This document shows positions 44,783-57,444 of a stretch of 64,000 nt of DNA, in pieces; positions within the stretch are counted from its first letter, which is position 1, and each line of letters opens with the position of its first letter. The stretch comes from Alphaproteobacteria bacterium (lineage in GTDB: Bacteria > Pseudomonadota > Alphaproteobacteria > Rhodobacterales > Rhodobacteraceae): contig JAUHYC010000008.1 of assembly GCA_030426685.1 (NCBI GenBank), positions 1 to 64,000 on the forward strand, read 5' to 3'. Made by a program: the position numbers and the translations under genes. The notes below the pieces were generated by a model that did no database searches, was not told the origin of the DNA, and saw nothing but the letters and a program-made list of their open reading frames with translations.

Positions 44783-45970
44783 ATGAGCCATTCAGAGCCA
44801 GTGATTGCGCGGCCGGAGCAGGGGGAGCCTTATCTTCTGACGCCTGGTCCGTTGACGACCTCGGCTGCGGTGAAGCGGGCGATGCTGCGGGACTGGGGCA
44901 GCTGGGATGATGATTTCCGGGCGATGACGCGGGATATGCGTCACCGGTTGCTGGCGTTGCTGGGCGAGGGGGCGGAAGCCTTTGATTGTGTTCCGATGCA
45001 GGGGTCGGGCAGCTTTGCGGTTGAAGCGATGCTGGCCTCGTTCATTCCGCGGGATGGCAAGGCGCTGGTGCTGGCGAACGGGGCTTATGGCCAGCGTTCG
45101 GCGCAGACGCTGGAGTATCTGGGGCGTGATCATCTGGTGCTGGACAAGGGCGATTACCTGCCGCCGCGCGGGGTGGAAGTGGCCGAGATTCTGGCGCGGG
45201 ATCCGTCGATCACCCATGTGGTTGCGATCCATTGCGAGACCTCCTCGGGCATCCTGAACCCGGTGGAGGAGATTTCCGAGGCGGTTTATGCGGCGGGGCG
45301 CAAGCTGCTGATCGACTCGATGTCGGCCTTTGGAGCGATCGAGCTGAAGCCGTCGGAGATCCGGTATGAGGCGATGGTGTCCTCGGCCAATAAATGCATC
45401 GAAGGCGTGCCGGGCTTTGGCTTTGTCATCGCCCGCAAGGAGGAGCTGGAGGCGGCCAAGGGCAACAGCCACTCGCTGTCGCTGGATGTGCATGCGCAAT
45501 GGGCGCATATGGAAAAGACCGGCCAGTGGCGGTTCACGCCGCCGACCCATGTGGTGGCGGCCTTTCTCGAGGCGCTGCGCGCGCATGAGGCCGAGGGTGG
45601 TGTTGCGGGGCGCGGCGGGCGTTATAGCCGCAATCGCGACGTAATGGTTGCGGGCATGCGCGAGCTGGGGTTCGAGACGTTGCTGCAGAACCGCTGGCTG
45701 AGCCCGATCATCGTGACGTTCTTTTGCCCTGCGGACGAGACGTTCGTGTTCTCGCGCTTTTACGATCTGATGAAAGACCGGGGCTTTATCATCTATCCGG
45801 GCAAGCTGACGGTTGTGGACAGTTTCCGCGTCGGCTGCATCGGGCAGATGGATGAACATGTGATGCGGCAGGTTGTGGCCGCCGCAAAGGACAGCCTGGC
45901 CGAGATGGGGGTCGCCAGCGCGGCGCCTCCGGTCCGGGCCCTGGAAGAACGCGCCAGACTGGCGGCTTGA
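44783..45970 (+). CDS. phnW: 2-aminoethylphosphonate:pyruvate aminotransferase
   Basis: A protein of 395 residues, a fold-type I class V PLP enzyme. [20 protein letters not shown] is the N-terminal PhnW signature, [13 protein letters not shown] the phosphate loop, [10 protein letters not shown] holds the pyridine-nitrogen Asp and [16 protein letters not shown] the PLP lysine. It moves the amino group of AEP to pyruvate, giving phosphonoacetaldehyde and alanine in the cytosol. It is the first of three tightly packed genes; the phnA start overlaps its end. About 25 residues at the C-terminus after MGVAS are extra relative to the core. Confidence 0.95.
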   Translation: MSHSEPVIARPEQGEPYLLTPGPLTTSAAVKRAMLRDWGSWDDDFRAMTRDMRHRLLALLGEGAEAFDCVPMQGSGSFAVEAMLASFIPRDGKALVLANGAYGQRSAQTLEYLGRDHLVLDKGDYLPPRGVEVAEILARDPSITHVVAIHCETSSGILNPVEEISEAVYAAGRKLLIDSMSAFGAIELKPSEIRYEAMVSSANKCIEGVPGFGFVIARKEELEAAKGNSHSLSLDVHAQWAHMEKTGQWRFTPPTHVVAAFLEALRAHEAEGGVAGRGGRYSRNRDVMVAGMRELGFETLLQNRWLSPIIVTFFCPADETFVFSRFYDLMKDRGFIIYPGKLTVVDSFRVGCIGQMDEHVMRQVVAAAKDSLAEMGVASAAPPVRALEERARLAA

Positions 45971-47235
45971 GAGATAAAGGACACCCCCCAATGACCATCC
46001 ATACCCCCGTGACCGCGAATGAGCGCGTCTACCCGGCCCCCAAAGTGCCTGCCATTGCCATCTGCCTGGACGGCTGCGAGCCGGACTATCTGGAGGTCGC
46101 CATCGCCAAGGGGCTGATGCCGACGCTCAAGCGCATCCGCGAGACCGGCACCGACCGCCTGGCGCATTCGGTGATCCCCAGCTTCACCAACCCCAACAAC
46201 CTGTCCATCGCCACCGGTCGCCCACCGATCGTGCATGGCATTTGCGGCAACTACCTGATCGACCCCGACAGCGGCGAAGAGGTGATGATGAATGACGTGC
46301 GTTTCCTGCGCGCGCCGACCATCTTCTCGCAGTTCTACGAGGCGGGGTATCGCGTGGCCATGGTCACGGCCAAGGACAAGCTGCGCGCGCTGCTGGGGGC
46401 GGGCCTCAAGTTCGACGAAGACCGCGCGGTGGCGTTCTCGTCCGAGCGTTCGGGCGAGACCACAAAGGCCGAGCACGGCATCGACAATGCCAGCGAATGG
46501 CTGGGCATGCCGGTGCCGGAGGTTTATTCCGCCGAGCTGTCGGAATTTGTCTTTGCCGCGGGCGTCAAGCTGCTGAAAGAGTTCAGGCCCGACATCATGT
46601 ACCTGTCGACCACCGACTATATCCAGCACAAGTTCGCCCCCGAACAGCAGGGCGCGCTGGATTTCTATGCCATGTTCGACAGATACCTGGCGCAGCTCGA
46701 TGAGCTGGGCGCGGCCATCGTCGTCACTGCGGACCACGGCATGAAGCCCAAGCACAATGCCGACGGCGAGCCCAATGTGATCTATGCGCAGGATCTGATG
46801 GATGACTGGCTGGGCGAGGGTCAGGCCCGGGTGATCCTGCCGATCACCGACCCTTACGTGGTCCACCACGGTGCGCTTGGCGCTTTTGCCACCGCCTATC
46901 TGCCCGAAGGCGCGGACAAGGCCGACATCATGGCCAGGCTCGACGCCATCGACGACATCATCCTGGTGGTGGACAAGGACGAGGCGATCCGCCGCTTTGA
47001 ACTGCCCGCCGACCGGATCGGTGACATCGTGATGATCTCGGGCGAGAACATGACCATCGGCACCTCGGCCGATCGCCACGATCTGGCGGCGCTGAAGGAG
47101 CCGCTGCGCAGCCATGGCGGGCTGACAGAGCAGGAGGTGCCCTTTATCGTCAACCGGGTCATTGATCTGGGCAATGCGCCCGATCTGCGCAACTTTGATG
47201 CGTTTTTCTACGCCACGACAGCGGCGGCGCAGTAA
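45967..47235 (+). CDS. phnA: Phosphonoacetate hydrolase
   Basis: A protein of 422 residues of the alkaline phosphatase/NPP superfamily. It splits the C-P bond of phosphonoacetate to acetate and phosphate with two zinc ions. The metal and nucleophile residues are in [10 protein letters not shown] (Asp27), [11 protein letters not shown] (nucleophile Thr66), [10 protein letters not shown] and [12 protein letters not shown]. The annotated first ATG (45967) overlaps the phnW reading frame; ATG 45991 ([18 protein letters not shown]) lies 21 bases after the phnW stop with AAAGGA upstream and is the better start, so Asp27 and Thr66 are counted from 45991. It is the middle step of phnW-phnA-phnY. Confidence 0.95.
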   Translation: MRDKGHPPMTIHTPVTANERVYPAPKVPAIAICLDGCEPDYLEVAIAKGLMPTLKRIRETGTDRLAHSVIPSFTNPNNLSIATGRPPIVHGICGNYLIDPDSGEEVMMNDVRFLRAPTIFSQFYEAGYRVAMVTAKDKLRALLGAGLKFDEDRAVAFSSERSGETTKAEHGIDNASEWLGMPVPEVYSAELSEFVFAAGVKLLKEFRPDIMYLSTTDYIQHKFAPEQQGALDFYAMFDRYLAQLDELGAAIVVTADHGMKPKHNADGEPNVIYAQDLMDDWLGEGQARVILPITDPYVVHHGALGAFATAYLPEGADKADIMARLDAIDDIILVVDKDEAIRRFELPADRIGDIVMISGENMTIGTSADRHDLAALKEPLRSHGGLTEQEVPFIVNRVIDLGNAPDLRNFDAFFYATTAAAQ

Positions 47236-47238
47236 GCC

Positions 47239-48702
47239 ATGAAGGACCAGAGGGTGTCTGAGACCGAGATCAGAAACGAAGGCATGCGGATCGGCGGCGA
47301 GATCGTCTTTACCGACGAGACCGTGCCGGTGCGCTACCCCTACACCAATGAGGTGGTCGGCCATGTCCCTGCGGGCCAGGCCGAGCACGCCCGCAAAGCC
47401 TTCGAGATTGCAGCGGCTTACACGCCGAAGCTCACCCGCTATGAGCGCAGCCAGATCCTGCAGCGGGCCGGAGAGCTGATCGGCGAGCGCCGCGAATATC
47501 TGGCCAAATGGCTGGTGCTGGAGCTGGGCATCTGCCACCAGCACGCCATCTACGAGACCAGACGCGCGCAGGATGTCTATCAGTTTGCCGCGGCCGAGGC
47601 GCTGAAGGATGATGGCGAGATCTTCTCGTGTGATCTGACCCACAATGGCAAGGCGCGCAAGATCTTCACCACGCGCGAACCGGTGGGCGCGATCAGCGCG
47701 ATCACCCCGTTCAACCACCCGCTGAACATGGTCAGCCACAAGATCGCGCCGTCGATTGCATCCAACAACTGCATGGTGTGCAAGCCGACCGAGCTGACGC
47801 CGCTGACCTGTCTGACGCTGGCCGATATCCTCTATGAGGCCGGCCTGCCGCCCGAGATGTTCCAGGTGGTCACCGGCTGGCCGCAGGACATTGGCGAAGA
47901 GATGATCACCAATGAGAATATCGACATCATCACCTTCACCGGCGGTGTGCCGGTGGGCAAGATGATCGCGGCCAAGGCGGTGTACAAACGCCAGGCGCTG
48001 GAGCTGGGCGGCAATGACCCGCTGATCGTTCTGAACGATCTCAACGACGCCGATCTGGACAAGGCCGCGGCCATTGCCGTGGCGGGCGCCACCGGCAATT
48101 CGGGCCAGCGCTGCACTGCGATCAAGCGCATTCTGGTGCAGGAAAGCGTGGCCGACCGCTTCGTGCCGCTGGTGCTGGAGAAGGCGAAGAAGATCAGGTT
48201 CGGCAACCCGCAGGACCCCGAGACCGAGCTGGGCTGCGTGATCCATGACACGGCGGCGGAACTGTTCGAAAACCGCGTTTACAGGGCCGAGAAAGAAGGG
48301 GCCGAAATCCTCTACCACCCCGGCCGTCAGGGCGCACTGCTGCCGCCCATCGTGGTCGACAAGGTGCCCCATGGCAGCGAATTGGTGATGGAGGAAACCT
48401 TTGGCCCCATCATCCCCATCGTCCGCGTTCCGGACGATGACGCGGCGGTCATGGCGATCTCGAACTCGACCGAGTTCGGTTTGTCTTCAGGCGTTTGCAC
48501 CAACAACCTCAACCGCGCCATCGCCTATATCAACGGGCTGAACGTGGGCACCTGCAACATCTGGGAACAACCCGGATACCGCATCGAAATGTCCCCCTTC
48601 GGCGGCATCAAAAACTCAGGAAACGGCGTCAAAGAAGGCGTCATCGAAGCCATCAAGTTCTTCACAAACCTCAAAACATACTCAATACCATGGCCAAAAT
48701 AA
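47239..48702 (+). CDS. phnY: Phosphonoacetaldehyde dehydrogenase
   Basis: A protein of 487 residues, an NAD(P)-dependent aldehyde dehydrogenase. [20 protein letters not shown] forms the cofactor site, [11 protein letters not shown] holds the general base Glu, and [10 protein letters not shown] the catalytic Cys292. It oxidises phosphonoacetaldehyde to phosphonoacetate, which PhnA then cleaves. It starts three bases after phnA. The final 110 bases and 17 bases of flank are identical to the window start. A terminator follows directly. The three phn genes have long antisense open frames, a sign of GC-rich third codon positions stronger than in neighbouring genes. Confidence 0.95.
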   Translation: MKDQRVSETEIRNEGMRIGGEIVFTDETVPVRYPYTNEVVGHVPAGQAEHARKAFEIAAAYTPKLTRYERSQILQRAGELIGERREYLAKWLVLELGICHQHAIYETRRAQDVYQFAAAEALKDDGEIFSCDLTHNGKARKIFTTREPVGAISAITPFNHPLNMVSHKIAPSIASNNCMVCKPTELTPLTCLTLADILYEAGLPPEMFQVVTGWPQDIGEEMITNENIDIITFTGGVPVGKMIAAKAVYKRQALELGGNDPLIVLNDLNDADLDKAAAIAVAGATGNSGQRCTAIKRILVQESVADRFVPLVLEKAKKIRFGNPQDPETELGCVIHDTAAELFENRVYRAEKEGAEILYHPGRQGALLPPIVVDKVPHGSELVMEETFGPIIPIVRVPDDDAAVMAISNSTEFGLSSGVCTNNLNRAIAYINGLNVGTCNIWEQPGYRIEMSPFGGIKNSGNGVKEGVIEAIKFFTNLKTYSIPWPK

Positions 48703-48719
48703 TATAACAGCATGGAACA
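48593..48719 (+). repeat. Direct repeat, right copy (phnY 3' end)
   Basis: Identical to 1-127. Its right edge at 48719 falls two bases before the terminator stem, so the terminator is not part of the shared sequence. The leftward extent cannot be tested because copy one is cut by the window. Confidence 0.97.
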
Positions 48720-48720
48720 T

Positions 48721-48749
48721 ACGGGGCTCCGAATTGGAGCCCCGTTTTT
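48721..48749 (+). terminator. Rho-independent terminator after phnY
   Basis: ACGGGGCTCC and GGAGCCCCGT form a ten-pair stem around GAATT, followed by a T run. It closes the phnWAY transcript before the convergent tex gene. Confidence 0.92.
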
Positions 48750-48789
48750 CATGGTCTGACTGCGAAATCGCTGACCGCTGGCTGGTGGA

Positions 48790-51105
48790 TTATCGGGATT
48801 TGAAGGCATCCCGCAGCGCATCGCCAAAGGCGCTGTTTTGATTGGATTGCCTCGCCTTTGCAGCCTTTGGTACACCCGGTGAAGCGGATTTTCGGGGCCC
48901 ACGTGACGCTTTATCTTCGCGCGCAGACGCACCCCCATCTTTGCGCATTGTCAGCCCGATGCGCTTTCGTGTTACATCAACCTCGACCACGCGCACCTTT
49001 ACGACCTGACCGGTTTTGACCACCTCATGGGGGTCTTTCACGAACCGGTCGGCCAATTGGCTGACATGAACCAACCCATCCTGATGGACGCCGATATCGA
49101 CGAAGGCTCCGAATGCGGCGACATTTGTCACTGTCCCCTCCAGAACCATTCCGGGCTTCAGATCCGTGATCTCTTCCACGCCATCGGTGAACGAGGCCGT
49201 CTTGAAACTGGGTCGTGGATCTCGGCCGGGTTTTTCCAGTTCGGTAAAGATGTCACGCACCGTAGGCAGACCGAATGTGTCGTCGACAAACTGTTCTGCG
49301 CGCATCCCCTTCAAGGCGCCTTCATGCCCCATGATCTGTCGGATATCGCGCCCACAGGCAGCCACCACGCGACGCGCGACGTCATAGGCTTCGGGGTGAA
49401 CCGAGGATGCATCCAAAGGTTCCACCCCATCGCGGATACGCAGGAATCCCGCGCATTGCTCAAAGGCGCGAGGCCCGAGACGGGCAACTTTAAGCAAGTC
49501 CTTGCGTGAAGAAAAAGCGCCGTTGATGTCGCGATGGGTGACGATGGCTTCGGCCAAGCCTGGCCCAAGACCCGAGACATGAGCCAACAGGGGGGCCGAG
49601 GCAGTGTTCAGGTCAACGCCAACCGCATTCACCACATCCTCGATCACCGATTCCAGAGACTGGGACAATCTGTGCTGATCGACGTCATGCTGATATTGGC
49701 CGACACCGATGCTTTTGGGTTCGATCTTCACCAATTCGGCCAGCGGGTCCTGCAGCCGACGGGCAATCGACACCGCCCCCCGTAACGAGACATCCAGATC
49801 GGGAAACTCGCGCGCCGCCAGTTCCGAGGCGGAATAGACAGATGCGCCAGCCTCGGACACAACAACCTTGGTGGGCGCTTTGACCGTTTTGGGCAAAAGA
49901 GCCAATGTATCGGCCACCAACCTTTCAGTCTCACGGCTGGCGGTGCCATTGCCGATGGCAATCAGTTCAATCTTATGTGCGGCCACAAGGTTCAGGATCG
50001 AGGCCTGCGCACCGCGCAGATCATTCTTGGGCTGGAATGGGTACAGCGTTTCCGTTGCCACAACCTTGCCTGTTGCATCCACGACCGCCGCTTTGACACC
50101 TGTGCGGATGCCCGGATCCAGACCCAGCGTCGGTCGCGCACCGGCTGGCGCGGCAAAGAGCAAATCTTTGAGGTTGCGCGAAAAAACCTGAATTGCCTCG
50201 TCTTGTGCGCGACTGCGCAAATCTGCCATCAATTCAACCATCATCGACAGGGACAGTTTTACCCGCCAGGTCCAGCCTGCAACTTTGCGCAGCCATTTGT
50301 CACCGAGTGCGTCACCACGGGTTTGCAGATGTGCAGCCACCATCGCCTCGGCGCGTGCTGCTCCAACCTCGGGTTCAGGGGCGATATCAAGTGTTACGAT
50401 GCCTTCCTTCGACGCACGCAACATTGCCAATGCGCGGTGCGAAGGGGTTTTGGACCACGGTTCCGAATGATCGAAATAGTCGCTGAACTTTGCCCCTTCC
50501 TGCTCCTTTCCTTCGACCACCTTGGAGGTCAGAACCGCCTCACGCTGCATGAAGTTGCGCAACTCACCCAGCAAAGCGGCGTTCTCGGTCAGCCGCTCAG
50601 TGATGATGTCGCGCGCACCGTTCAGCGCATCTTTGGCTGTCGGAACAGCCTCAGCCAGATACCCGTTGGCCAGCGTCTCTGGGTCTGCTGAGCGATCAGC
50701 CAGAATCGCGTCTGCCAGAGGTTCAAGCCCGTTTTCGCGGGCGATCATGGCCTTGGTCCGACGCTTGGGTTTGTATGGCAGATAGATGTCCTCCAGCTGT
50801 GCCTTGGTCTCTGCCTGAGCGATGGACTTCACCAGATCGTCAGTGAGTTTTCCCTGATCCTTGATCGAACTCAAAATGGCCTCACGCCGGGTTTCAAGCT
50901 CACGCAAATAGGACAGGCGGTCGGAAAGGGTACGCAGTTGCGTGTCATCCAACCCACCCGTCACCTCTTTGCGGTAGCGGGCGACAAAAGGCACCGTTGC
51001 GCCCTCGTCCAGCAGCTTGACCGCAGCCCCGACTTGTTCGGGGCGGGCGTTGATCTCGGTGGCGATGGTGCGGGCGATGCGGTCCAAAGGGGCCTCCTGA
51101 CACAT
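48790..51105 (-). CDS. tex: Tex-like RNA-binding transcription accessory protein
   Basis: A protein of 771 residues, the normal Tex length. Domains in order are an N-terminal helical region, a YqgF-like RNase H fold ([20 protein letters not shown]), two helix-hairpin-helix segments around residues 490-570 ([20 protein letters not shown]) and a C-terminal S1 RNA-binding domain ([20 protein letters not shown]). A basic tail follows. Tex is a conserved nucleic-acid-binding protein acting in transcription and stress tolerance. It is convergent with phnY. Confidence 0.95.
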   Translation of the reverse strand: MCQEAPLDRIARTIATEINARPEQVGAAVKLLDEGATVPFVARYRKEVTGGLDDTQLRTLSDRLSYLRELETRREAILSSIKDQGKLTDDLVKSIAQAETKAQLEDIYLPYKPKRRTKAMIARENGLEPLADAILADRSADPETLANGYLAEAVPTAKDALNGARDIITERLTENAALLGELRNFMQREAVLTSKVVEGKEQEGAKFSDYFDHSEPWSKTPSHRALAMLRASKEGIVTLDIAPEPEVGAARAEAMVAAHLQTRGDALGDKWLRKVAGWTWRVKLSLSMMVELMADLRSRAQDEAIQVFSRNLKDLLFAAPAGARPTLGLDPGIRTGVKAAVVDATGKVVATETLYPFQPKNDLRGAQASILNLVAAHKIELIAIGNGTASRETERLVADTLALLPKTVKAPTKVVVSEAGASVYSASELAAREFPDLDVSLRGAVSIARRLQDPLAELVKIEPKSIGVGQYQHDVDQHRLSQSLESVIEDVVNAVGVDLNTASAPLLAHVSGLGPGLAEAIVTHRDINGAFSSRKDLLKVARLGPRAFEQCAGFLRIRDGVEPLDASSVHPEAYDVARRVVAACGRDIRQIMGHEGALKGMRAEQFVDDTFGLPTVRDIFTELEKPGRDPRPSFKTASFTDGVEEITDLKPGMVLEGTVTNVAAFGAFVDIGVHQDGLVHVSQLADRFVKDPHEVVKTGQVVKVRVVEVDVTRKRIGLTMRKDGGASAREDKASRGPRKSASPGVPKAAKARQSNQNSAFGDALRDAFKSR

Positions 51106-51256
51106 AGTTGGACGACCGTCTTAGCCAGAGGTGCGCGTTAGGGGAAGAGCCTTTGGAATTTTGGAAAAGCTCCCTGCACAAATTCTGCACAACCCATGCG
51201 CGATGATCTGCACCAGCAATGGTCAAACAGAGGCTGCACAAAACAGGAGCAGTGAA

Positions 51257-52726
51257 ATGGGACAGTTTGTCGTACGCGGGGTTCCGGCCTCGGTTCTGCA
51301 GGATAGTTGGTGGTTTGATTCCCCGGATCGTGAACAAAACAAAAGGGACGGCACATCGGGTCCGCGAAGGCGGCAGGCAGTCGGAGGGCTGGTCATTTTG
51401 GTGGCCCTGGCGGATGTGTTGTTTCTGGACTTCGCCCCGGGAATTTCACTTGCGGTGTTTGCGTTGGCGGTCGCGGGTGTTATCTGGCTGCTTCTGCGCA
51501 GACAAACGGGACTGATCGGACCGGGGTTGTTGTTGGTTCTAAGCGCGCTGCCAGTTGTGGAATACGTGCAGGCCCTGTCCGTTGCCTTTCTAATGGGTGG
51601 TTCGGCCGTCGCGCTGTGCTGGGTGGTTCTGGGCCGGAGCGAGGGTGCGGCGTTGCGCAGATTGGTGACTCTGTATCCGTTTCTTGCCATCCGGCACGCA
51701 ATTGAAGCTGTTCGGCAGAGCCACATTACGTCGCGGACCGATGGAGCCGTATTTCATATCCTACGCGCGTGGGGGTTTCCAACTGGCGGGGCGCTTGTGC
51801 TGATGGCGCTCATGTTGTCGGCCAACCCTGTTCTGTCAGACTGGGCCGATCGAATCTGGCGTTTCGATATCCGGCTCGACCGCATGCTGTTTTGGTTGGG
51901 CGCCGCTGTCATGATCTGGCCGGTTCTGGCGGTTTCGGTGCAGCCTGAACTGCTGGCCCCTCGTGCCGGACCGGCAAGGATGTGGGACCTGCCCGGACTT
52001 GGGTTGAATGCCGGATCGGTCGCCAACGCCTTGATCACATTCAACATGCTTCTGGCGATTCAGACCGGCATGGACGTCTTGTTCTTATGGGGCAGCGCAG
52101 ATCTGCCTGACGGGATGAGCTACGCAGAGTATGCCCATCGGGGGGCTTATCCTCTGTTGGCCACCGCTTTGCTGGCCGGAGCATTTGCATTGGCTGCGCG
52201 TCCCTTTCTGGCAGAACAGCCGGGGCTGACCCGCTGGATGATGCTGTGGCTGGCGCAGAACGTGTTGCTGGTCATCTCCTCGCTGATGCGCTTGTCGCTT
52301 TATGTCGACGCTTACGGGCTGACATATTTGCGGGTTCATGCCGCGATCTGGATGGCTTTGGTCGCTGCCGGTCTGTGCCTGACCGGTTGGCAGATATTGC
52401 AGGGCAAATCGAACAAATGGTTGTTGCTGCGATCCGCAACATTGGGGATCGGGGTGCTTTATGCCTGTTGCTTCATCAATTTCGCAGCCCTGATTGCGCG
52501 GGAAAATCTGCACCATCCGCAGCGCTATGATGAATACTACGTCTGTCAACTTGGCCCGATGGCAGCGGCGGAGATCGCAGCCTCTCCACGTCTTACTGGC
52601 TGTTCGGTGCAGGGGCCTCAGATCAGCAACTGGCGCGAATGGGGGTTTCGCGCAGATCGCGTGATCCGTAGTCTGAAGACCGAAATGACGCCGGAGATAG
52701 CTGATGAAAATCCTCGTCGTGGATGA
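51257..52726 (+). CDS. DUF4173/DUF4153-like polytopic membrane protein
   Basis: A protein of 489 residues from ATG 51257, which has AGGAG upstream; a longer frame from 51131 lacks a ribosome site and overlaps the tex promoter. About twelve hydrophobic helices are arranged as in DUF4153/DUF4173 proteins, with a conserved central DIRLDRMLFWLGAAVMIWPV. The last 90 residues form a soluble domain, probably periplasmic, ending RADRVIRSLKTEM. The gene overlaps a response regulator by 23 bases and is followed by a histidine kinase that has almost no sensor domain. It may therefore be the sensory partner or the controlled target of that pair. Confidence 0.72.
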   Translation: MGQFVVRGVPASVLQDSWWFDSPDREQNKRDGTSGPRRRQAVGGLVILVALADVLFLDFAPGISLAVFALAVAGVIWLLLRRQTGLIGPGLLLVLSALPVVEYVQALSVAFLMGGSAVALCWVVLGRSEGAALRRLVTLYPFLAIRHAIEAVRQSHITSRTDGAVFHILRAWGFPTGGALVLMALMLSANPVLSDWADRIWRFDIRLDRMLFWLGAAVMIWPVLAVSVQPELLAPRAGPARMWDLPGLGLNAGSVANALITFNMLLAIQTGMDVLFLWGSADLPDGMSYAEYAHRGAYPLLATALLAGAFALAARPFLAEQPGLTRWMMLWLAQNVLLVISSLMRLSLYVDAYGLTYLRVHAAIWMALVAAGLCLTGWQILQGKSNKWLLLRSATLGIGVLYACCFINFAALIARENLHHPQRYDEYYVCQLGPMAAAEIAASPRLTGCSVQGPQISNWREWGFRADRVIRSLKTEMTPEIADENPRRG

Positions 52727-53381
52727 CGATCCCCGCCTGCGCGATCTGGTCTCAATCACATTGGAGCGTGCTGGCTATCAGGTCGTCACTGCGCGCGATG
52801 GCCAGATGGCGCTGACTCATGCGATGCGCGAAACACCGGATCTGGTGGTGTTGGATGTAGGCTTGCCCGAACTCGATGGGCTTGAGGTCTGCCGCAAGCT
52901 ACGCGCCCGCTCGGACGTTCCGATTCTGTTCCTGACGGCCCGCGATGACGAAATTGACCGGATATTGGGGCTTGAACTGGGGGCGGACGACTACGTGACC
53001 AAACCCTTCAGCCCGCGAGAACTGGTGGCGCGGATCAAGGCGATCCTGAAACGCAGTTCTGCCAGAGGTACAGCCACGGTCTTGCGCTACGGCCCGGTGG
53101 AGTTGGATGCGGCAGGGCATTCGGTGCGGGTCGACGGGGCCGCGCTGGCGCTGACGGCAACCGAGTTGTCGATCCTGCGTCAGTTGATGCAAACGCCCGA
53201 GGCAATCGTCTCACGCCCGCAATTGATCGATGCGATCTACGGCGCGGGCAGTGCAGTGGCGGATCGGACGTTGGACAGTCATCTGCGGAACCTAAGGCGT
53301 AAACTGGCAGAACAGGGCTGGGGCAGCGCCATCGAAACCGTGCACGGCATCGGGTTGCGGATGGGCACATGGCCGGGCTGA
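52704..53381 (+). CDS. OmpR/PhoB-family response regulator
   Basis: A protein of 225 residues. The receiver domain has the acidic pocket VVDDDP, phospho-acceptor Asp51 (VVLDVGLPELDG) and Lys in DYVTKPFSPREL. The C-terminal winged-helix domain (ALTATELSILRQLMQTPEAI, SHLRNLRRKL) binds DNA. It overlaps the upstream membrane-protein gene by 23 bases and the downstream kinase gene by 13, so the three are translationally coupled. Confidence 0.95.
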   Translation: MKILVVDDDPRLRDLVSITLERAGYQVVTARDGQMALTHAMRETPDLVVLDVGLPELDGLEVCRKLRARSDVPILFLTARDDEIDRILGLELGADDYVTKPFSPRELVARIKAILKRSSARGTATVLRYGPVELDAAGHSVRVDGAALALTATELSILRQLMQTPEAIVSRPQLIDAIYGAGSAVADRTLDSHLRNLRRKLAEQGWGSAIETVHGIGLRMGTWPG

Positions 53382-54334
53382 GGCGCAAGTGGCGCCCCTC
53401 GCTGGGCTTTGTGCTGGGCGGAGGGCTGGCGGGCACGCTGGCCCTGTCCTTGCTGGGGCTGATTGCGCTGCGCTATCTAGCGCCTGAGATAGGGTTCCGA
53501 AATGCTGCGGCTCTGCTGACAGGTCTGATTGGGCTGGCGACCGGAGTGCTGGGCTATTTGTTGGTCCGCCTGCTGTTGCGCCCGATTTCCGCGCTGGCCG
53601 CCTATTCGATGGCTGTCGACAGAGGCCAGCCCGCTGATCCCCCCGATCATTATGGTACGCAGGAACTGTCCAGGCTTGCCGGTTCTGTCCTCGGCATGGC
53701 AGAGACCCTGCAACGGCGCGAGGTCTCGATCCGCAGTTTTGCCGACCATGTCACGCATGAGTTGAAAACCCCGGTCACCGCAATCCGGGCGGCAGGCGAG
53801 CTGCTTGAAGAGGCCGATACGCTCTCGGATCAGGACCGGGCTCTGCTGCAGCAAATTCTGGGCGCGAGCGATCAGATGCAAACGCAACTGAGCGCATTGA
53901 ACAGCGTCGCGGCCGCGCGAGTGACAGAGCATCATGGGGTGACCACCCTGAAGGATTTGGCTGGTGATCTGCGCGCCTCCTTTCCGGACCTGGAGGTGGA
54001 GTTTGAATCGGTCAGTCAACACCTGCCGCTTGCTGATACGGGCCTCAGCGTTGTCTTGCAGCAATTGTTGGACAATGCACGCCGCCATGGGGCGCAGAGG
54101 GTGACCTTGTCGGCCGCGCCCGGACGGCTGATCGTTCAAGACAACGGTCCGGGTGTTTCCAAAGGCAACCGTGATCGCATTTTTACCCCCTTCTTCACCA
54201 CCGCCCGCGAGAAGGGAGGTACCGGGATGGGCCTGACCATCGCTGCGAGCCTGCTGAGCGCGCAAGGAGGGCGTATTTCTCTGGTGCCCAGTGATGTCGG
54301 AGCCCGATTTGAGATACTGTTTTCAAGGACTTGA
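53369..54334 (+). CDS. Sensor histidine kinase with minimal sensor region
   Basis: A protein of 321 residues. Two membrane helices (about 13-35 and 45-70) enclose only about ten residues, so there is no periplasmic sensor domain. A HAMP domain (LLRPISALAAYSMAVDRG), dimerisation helix with His130 (FADHVTHELKTPVTAIR) and a complete ATPase domain (N-box LLDNARRHG, G1 DNGPGV, G2 GGTGMGLTI) follow. It phosphorylates the coupled regulator. Signal input probably comes through the membrane or from the DUF4173-like protein encoded first in the operon. Confidence 0.93.
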   Translation: MAGLRRKWRPSLGFVLGGGLAGTLALSLLGLIALRYLAPEIGFRNAAALLTGLIGLATGVLGYLLVRLLLRPISALAAYSMAVDRGQPADPPDHYGTQELSRLAGSVLGMAETLQRREVSIRSFADHVTHELKTPVTAIRAAGELLEEADTLSDQDRALLQQILGASDQMQTQLSALNSVAAARVTEHHGVTTLKDLAGDLRASFPDLEVEFESVSQHLPLADTGLSVVLQQLLDNARRHGAQRVTLSAAPGRLIVQDNGPGVSKGNRDRIFTPFFTTAREKGGTGMGLTIAASLLSAQGGRISLVPSDVGARFEILFSRT

Positions 54335-54829
54335 CGAGGGTTGTTAACTTTTAACGGGAAAACTGCGAGACACGAATACTGCATGCGTTAAATTACGCGT
54401 CGAATAACACGCATGAACTTGCGATGGTTGGCTACGACAAAGCGCTGTTGCTCGCCACCGATGCGACGAAAAGTTTGCCCGAACAACGCTGGGCACATGA
54501 CAGGAAGCTTCAACTGGATATTGTGAATTCCAAGATTGTCGACGTCACCCTTGTCATTGCCGAATAAACGGCCAGCCGGTGTGACATGCGTCGGTTAGAT
54601 CATCGTATCTTGGACCGGTCACGGTTCGATGCGTAGTTTTAGGTCCCGTGTCAATATGCGCGCCCAAACACGATTGATCCCAGGCCGATCCTCATTTATG
54701 GGAGGCCCTGTCAAATCAGAGTCACCCGTGGGGCGTCAACGCTCCGTTACGGCTCGGTGCCAGTTTTGAACTATGGCACACACTCTTGGATCGCACGCCC
54801 CGAAAGGCTTTAAAAAAAGGTAAGGGAAT
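54335..54829. other. Long intergenic region upstream of icd
   Basis: Nearly 500 bases with lower GC than the flanks. It contains a 47-codon frame at 54424-54567, listed separately, and AT-rich stretches around 54340-54420 that could be promoters. No RNA gene, riboswitch fold or known operator was recognised. The region just before icd (54812-54825) has AAAAAAAGGTAAGGG, which includes the icd ribosome site. Confidence 0.6.
54424..54567 (+). CDS. Possible small ORF or gene remnant
   Basis: An ATG at 54424 opens 47 codons: MVGYDKALLLATDATKSLPE, then about 27 residues ending VDVTLVIAE. Composition is protein-like and the frame also stays open upstream for several codons. There is no clear ribosome site and no family is recognised, so it may be the tail of a lost gene. 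Confidence 0.25.
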   Translation: MVGYDKALLLATDATKSLPEQRWAHDRKLQLDIVNSKIVDVTLVIAE

Positions 54830-57043
<2,214 letters not shown>

Positions 57044-57080
57044 AAACCGGGTTGAGTCGCGACTGTAAGAAATGTGGTGA

Positions 57081-57109
57081 TACCGGCCCTTCGGGGCCGG
57101 TATTTTTTT
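57081..57109 (+). terminator. Rho-independent terminator after icd
   Basis: TACCGGCCC and GGGCCGGTA form a nine-pair stem with a TTCG-type tetraloop region, followed by seven T. Tetraloops of this kind are typical of strong terminators. Confidence 0.95.
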
Positions 57110-57389
57110 GCCGTTGCAATAAGAAAAAGGCCGACCCCCATAGCCAGCCTTTTTCTGAGTGAGTGGTGGGGCTGACGCCTCACCGGTGCAGTTGAGTACA
57201 TCCTACGCCTTTAACTCGTCCTGAATATTGGGGGATTCCCGTAGAGAGGCGGGAATTGCGGGCAAAAAAAGTGATTAATTGAGTAAATGTATAAACAATA
57301 TGGTCAATACACTGTTTTGCCCGTTCTCAGGCCAGCGGCTGGAGGTGCAGCGCGATAGCGATCAGACCGCCCACGTAGGTGAACCGAAC
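57110..57389. other. Intergenic region between icd and the LysM operon
   Basis: AAAAAGGC at 57124-57131 can pair with GCCTTTTT at 57148-57155, a further weak bidirectional hairpin. The remainder is AT-rich (57265-57310) with no recognisable gene. On the minus strand near 57318-57388 an open stretch reads FTYVGGLIAIALHLQPLA then stop, which is hydrophobic but has no start codon and lies beyond the operon terminator. Confidence 0.5.
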
Positions 57390-57419
57390 AAAAAAAGGGC
57401 CAGTCCTGAGACCGGCCCC
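57390..57419 (-). terminator. Rho-independent terminator of the kinase/LysM operon
   Basis: Read on the minus strand, GGGCCGGTC and GACTGGCCC pair with one mismatch around TCAG, followed by seven T. It lies 25 bases past the last stop of the operon. Confidence 0.88.
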
Positions 57420-57444
57420 AAAATTGGTCTGATCGACCGAGGGA

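Noticed and set aside
44792-45991. A 399-codon open frame on the minus strand
   Set aside because: It is antisense to phnW. The translation is rich in Arg, His and Gln, typical of a shadow frame, with no family features.
45793-48372. An 859-codon open frame on the minus strand
   Set aside because: It runs antisense through phnA and phnY, which have clear family motifs and catalytic residues. The open antisense frame follows from GC-rich third positions; its translation has no recognisable domain.
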